Of a stretch of 64,000 bases of DNA, positions 51,336 to 57,300 are shown in pieces. Origin of the DNA: Petrolisthes cinctipes. Taxonomy: Eukaryota; Arthropoda; Malacostraca; Decapoda; Porcellanidae. The position numbers and the translations under genes are program-made. The notes beneath the pieces are model-generated. The model ran no database searches and had not been told where the DNA came from. It saw nothing but the letters and a program-made list of their open reading frames with translations. Each line of letters opens with the position of its first letter. Position 1 is the stretch's first letter. The stretch is taken from assembly GCA_033782935.1 (NCBI GenBank), contig JAWQEG010001226.1, positions 1 through 64,000 of the forward strand, written 5' to 3'.

Positions 51336-54300
51336 CCAGAAAATGAGCATAGTGGATATATACTGTATGTGTAGGAATGCATGCTTGAGTGTGTATATGT
51401 GCAATATACTGTAATGTTATTTAGGGATATTGACAGAGCTGAGTGTGATGAGCTTTTATTTCTAACTTTTATTAATTAAGGTAACTTGTGATAGAGACAG
51501 TGAACATAATCCTTTATCAACATTAATGATTTTTCACAGTTTCTCAGTCTTCGTGGAGAGTGATCGCGTAAGAATTCTGTGACTGTGTACATAACACAGT
51601 ACAGTATTAGTCACTCCACAGCTAGAGTGTGTTATGTCTAGTCACTTCACAGATAGAGTGTGTTATTAGTCATCAAATCTAAAGAGTGCTATGACTAGCC
51701 CTCCCAAAGCATAAGAGTATTAGGAGTAGTCTCTCTACAGCATAAGAGTGTTAATTAGGACTAGTCACTGCAAAGCTGTAATGTGATAGGACCTCAGTAG
51801 TTACTCCACTGCATAAAAGTGTCAAGGCCTGTGACAGAATAGACAAAACTCCCTTTAATATTTCCATTTATAGTTCAGAGTTTAGACATTAATTATCCTT
51901 GGGTGATTTTACAGTTGCTCCTCTTTATTTGGTTTCTCCTCAACCATCAATATCAGTCTTTACAAATACAAGAAAGTACAGTATCACAGTACTGGTACTC
52001 CTTACAGCCTTTACACACATACCGCAATCAGGACTAAATTGTGCTTCGAAAATTACCATCAGTTTCATCACAAATTTCTGCACTGTCCAGAATCTCTCAT
52101 TTAAGCACTGACAGATTGACTTGAAAGATTGTGAAGGTTACCTACCATATAACATATGTGTAGGCTACTATGATTAATACATATACAAGTGTAGTAAGTA
52201 GAAATACCTCAGCTCCACTGATAGACTTTAGGTATCCTAATCAAAACTCAAGCATAATATCCCTGAATGAGACTCATAGCTCCATAGAAATTACAGTACT
52301 GTATTGGAAGAGGATATGATCAAGTGGTTTGTGTGCTGGATATGTAACCTAATGGGTGGGAGATTAAATCCACTCAGGAGAGGGACTGAGAATATATATT
52401 CCTATGTAGCAGAGAGAGAGAGAGAGAGAGAGAGAGAGCAGTACATCATAGGCAGGTCATAAAATCTTGGAGAGAATCATGAAGGATAGGAGTGTAAGCT
52501 TGGAAGTGAAGTGGGAACTGAGAAATAGTTCCGTATACTCCTGCCAACATTGACATACGCATCAGAGACATGTACAGTATACGGTATAGGGTATAACAGA
52601 CCAAAATAGGCGAGGTGGAAATAAGTTACTTGAGAGAGCGTGTGGTCTGATGAGGTGGGAAGGGGAAAGTAATGAGAATGTGTATCTAAGGTGTGGAATG
52701 GATGAGAAGGCAAATGGTGCTGAGTGTGGGGTGGTTGAGAAGGTGAAGTACATATAATACACTGAGGTGGTTTGGATATAAGATGAGATTGCAAAATGGA
52801 AAATTTACAGAAATGGTGTATGGGAGTGAGAGAGACCCAGAAGGAAAGTCAAACCACCAGTCAGGTAATTTCTCTGTATTACCTTTTAATTGGAGGTACA
52901 ATTTGTGGCAGGGTAGCCACGCCTTCCTAGTTACAGTGCTTGATCTATAGTTGTGAATATGAAATTGAGGGAGCAGTCAGATATAGTTTGTGGTGTTGGG
53001 TGGCACAAGGGTAGGTTGACTAGAATTTCCATATTTTAGCAACTGTCCTGTTATAGTATTATGTGAGAGTTCTTTTATCAAGTTAACATTCAAAGAGATC
53101 ACAAGCAGTGCTGTGCTACTGTATATAGTAAATGAGACTGAAATAACCCTACTCAGTTGTGTTAGTTAGTATATTTACCTTTCCTGTATTATATGTCAGA
53201 TTCCTCATAGAATTAGTAGTATCCTTTATATGAAGTTGACAATGATAGCAAGGCCAGTACTGATCCTTTCCTCACCTGCTCTTCAGATTTACCCTGGATC
53301 CACACGTCCGGAAAAGATTTAGGTGATGATTGTTGTGTGCTCTCTCCCTCGTCCAGTCCAGTCCCATCTCTTTCCCACACTGTCTCTCTCTCTGTCTCTC
53401 TCTCTATGTCATCGTGTGTCCTTCTGCCATAGAGCCATATTCTGGAACAGTGACATGGTGTGCCCAAAGGTTTTGTAGCCTGATGGTTGAATATTTGCTC
53501 ATGCGATGATATTGCAGTTATCAGTCAAGACTAATTATACCCCTTGGGTATGAGGAATTCCCTGTGGTGAGTGAAAACACCTGCTTTTTATGACTGTAAA
53601 ACATGTCAATCGAACATCATCTTACTGGAAGAATTACAAGTGCATCAAAAAGTTAGATATGGCTTTTATTCAGTGCAGTACTTTTATAAAGGATTTGTAA
53701 TTCTGCTTATATTTCACATTGTTTTGGATGATTCCATTAGAATTCTATGAATTGTCAACATGCATGCACATGCCTGTACTGCAGCATCAGAGGCAACCAC
53801 TGAGTTCCAAATCTTTGGGTGCAAGAAATCACTTCCTGAGTATGACCCATATTCTTGCACTGCATTTTACTTAGAATTGTTTGATGTGTCACTGTTGGTG
53901 TGTAAGGAGTTAATTTATGAATTGGGTCAAGCCTGAAGAAAATTTTTGAAAATATAGTGGATGTGGAAATTTGTCAAATGATCTGTAATCATTTAACTGT
54001 CAATATGAAGTAACTAAATTCTTATCACACCAACAAATCCAGCAATTGGTAAGGAGAATTGCAGGATGAGAATACAATTGATTGTGTTCTCCTGCTGGAA
54101 GAATTCGTAGACGATGACTGTAGAGTGTGTGCTTTCTCATCTTTCTATTTTGTTTATTTTTGTTTTATCTTTATATACATACATACTGTACATGTTTGTC
54201 CTTGGGAAATGTTTTCGGTGGTGACTGACCTGTGTGTGTCCTTCCTCCCCATCCTGTACTGTCTGTCCAACAGTTCACATTTGTGGATTTAGGGATGTTA

Positions 54301-57300
54301 TTTTAGGTAGTGACTGATTTGTTTGTGTTTGTTTGTCATTCAGCCATTTATTTAAATGTTTGGGTGAGCAGAGCCAAAGCAAATGACGATTATTGGCATT
54401 CCTGTTTGAAGGGTCACTAGGCCTATCTGGGTACAGTGTACTGTAGTTTTTAATTGTTTAGACGTTTAAAAAAATGGTTGATTTTTTTAAATACAGTAGT
54501 GCTGCAAACCAATACCTTCTATATGTTAGCCATATTTTTTTTGTCCTGTACCAGTACTTAAAATTGTTTGATTTGTCAGTGTAGACTCAACTGAGGGTGT
54601 GGATAGAGTAGGTTCCTATTGCATATACTGTACTGTTTTTCTTAAAGGTTGTTGCTTATTAATGTAACACATAATGAGAGCTGTATGCATACCACCGAAA
54701 TTTCTCTCACGTCTCCTTTTTGTTTGAGTGTAAATCTTGAAGTTAAAATACTTTTGAAGGCATTTTTGTCCATTCATGGTGTTTTGAATCAGAGGTATCA
54801 TCTGACTGGAGAGGCAACAGGATGTTTAGATTGATCTACTGTGTTTAAGCTAACTTTAACATACTACTTGATACAGTATATTCAATAGTAAATGGCTGGT
54901 TCCTGGTACTGTACTATAAGCCACAACTGACAACTCAAGCACTTCCGTGTACTGTATTGGTGCAGGATGTGTGAGGTTATACTTGTACAGGTACTGTAGT
55001 GCCACGATATGACACTTTTTTAATTTATAATGAACCATTTGAACACTTAGTCAATATCAAATAGTCACAAAATGCCGTGTGAATAAATTTATAGTATGTT
55101 ACCCCATTTAGGAATAAACTCCAAGGCCAGTGAATCAGTGAATGTGGATAGATAGCACCCATATCACATTTGCTGGCCACAGGTTTAATTCCTGGAGGTG
55201 GCAACTTACTCACTGTGTCATTTTGAAAGTTGATTACTAAAATCTGAGAATTGAAGTGCTGGCTAGAATTTTAAACTCATGAAGTATCATGGGTCTCCTG
55301 TACACTGCCTTTCTTCACTTTTCTGCGACACCAGTGGAAATGTGGTGAGCCCAAGCTATTGAAGGACACTTGTGCACTGGAAAAGGTAACAGAACTGGCA
55401 GGAAATAGTAGGCTTAAACCTCGGGCCAGATATTGAACTATTGTATAATGAAGTAAATCCTCGATATAACAAACCAGCTTGGGGGAGGAGTACTGTAGTT
55501 ATAAAAGGCGAGTCATTCAGTCATACATGTGCAAATATAATGCCATTTAGGTACTATATATAGATAATATTAATAAGAATACAGTAAAGTACAATACATA
55601 TATTTCAATTTTGTACTTACCCTACTAGAAAATAATGCTGTATTCACACTGTAGATGGTCCAATATGGTACGTGCACATTCACTCACACACTTCTCAAGG
55701 TTCCTAAGAATAATAACAGACAAACAAGAAGTTGCGAGAATTTTGAGCAAAGGGATGGGGTGTTCGGTCAAATTAACAAGGGTTTATTGTACAGTATATA
55801 AGAATAAGATGTCTGTGAATTGGAGCCTCCAGAGTTCCCCAAATTGTGCCATGAAACAAACTATTGTACTAATATATGTATAGTCTGATTTGTGGGATAG
55901 TTTAAGCAATCTGGAGCCTTTTATTCAAGAACAACATCTGACCTTTTAACATGGTCTCCCTTTTTGTGTACAAGTTGTAGTCCTCATAAAGCCTGTGTTC
56001 ATTACAGCTACTTTGGTGGTAAGATGATGATGTTGAAGTGGAGGCTCCTGATTCCTCTATAGTGTGCTGTAAAATAGACCACCATCACTGATGTTCTCAG
56101 TTTCTTTTACACAGTTTAGAGGATTCAGTATTTTCCAATTTACCAACAGCATTGTGTTCTCTTAAAGTCGTCCTCGTGGAAGGACTGATTAGGATGACAG
56201 GGTACCAACCAAATTTGCTGGCATCAATCTTATATGAAATTGAAGAAGAAGAAAAAAATAATGCGAACGGCAACAACTGAGACTCTTTTTTTTTTTTATT
56301 CTATTCATTACAGTGTATTCTTCCTTCCATCACTAACGGTATCTGGTAACATTTTCACTAGTTTTCTCTTTGACACTTTCCTTCACCATCACATCCATAT
56401 TTTGTGTATGCTTTTGCCTCACCACCACCACCACCACAACCAACACCACTACCACCAACACCACTACCACATAATTACATATGCTTGTAGCACATGAACC
56501 ATCAGATTTAGTCCCTTTTTGATGGACAGTGTTATGGTATGCCTCAAGGTCATGTAGCCCAGTGGTTCTCTATTATGGTCATATTAAGTGTGTACAAGTA
56601 TGGGAAGCTGGCAAAATAATAACAAAAGTACACTGTGAGGTTGGGATGCATTTAATTGACTGCAGTGTTTTGCCTTAGTGAGCTTATTGACTTGAGAAAG
56701 CTCATTGTTAATTAGAAGGGTTTCATCCTCAAGTGGGGCTCCAGTCACCTTTGACCACATGTCCATACAGTAAATGCTTTTAATTAACATCCAGCTGACT
56801 AACAAAATTGAATCATTGGGTTTCAAGACTGAGGTTGTATGATGCTTTGACCCGAGTAGGGCACAAAGTCCTGTGTCATGCCAACTTTTACAAGTTCAAC
56901 ATGTACACCAAGGCCATATAGAGTTATAGTCATTTTCTTTGTTTAGCTGACAGTAGTCGTCCACAAGTAATATTATAATGGTTCTAAACTTTGGACTGAC
57001 TGACTGGGGTACAGCTCCAAACCTGTCACAGTTAGCTTCTATGATATCAACTGTGGACAATTTCTTTTGGATGGAAGAAACTGCCTATAATTGTTTTGCA
57101 TCACATCTACTTGACCGTACCAATTCTCCTCTTACCACAGCCATCCATCCTTCACTGTTTTATTCCTTTCACTTTGCTTTAGTTGACATGATCTCTTGCA
57201 GATACTGGGCTGGCCAAAAAGTGTCTTCGAACCGCAAAGAATGATATGGCGACGGTTAATATTGGCAGTATGTGCAGGATCCATCACCTGTTTATTTGTC

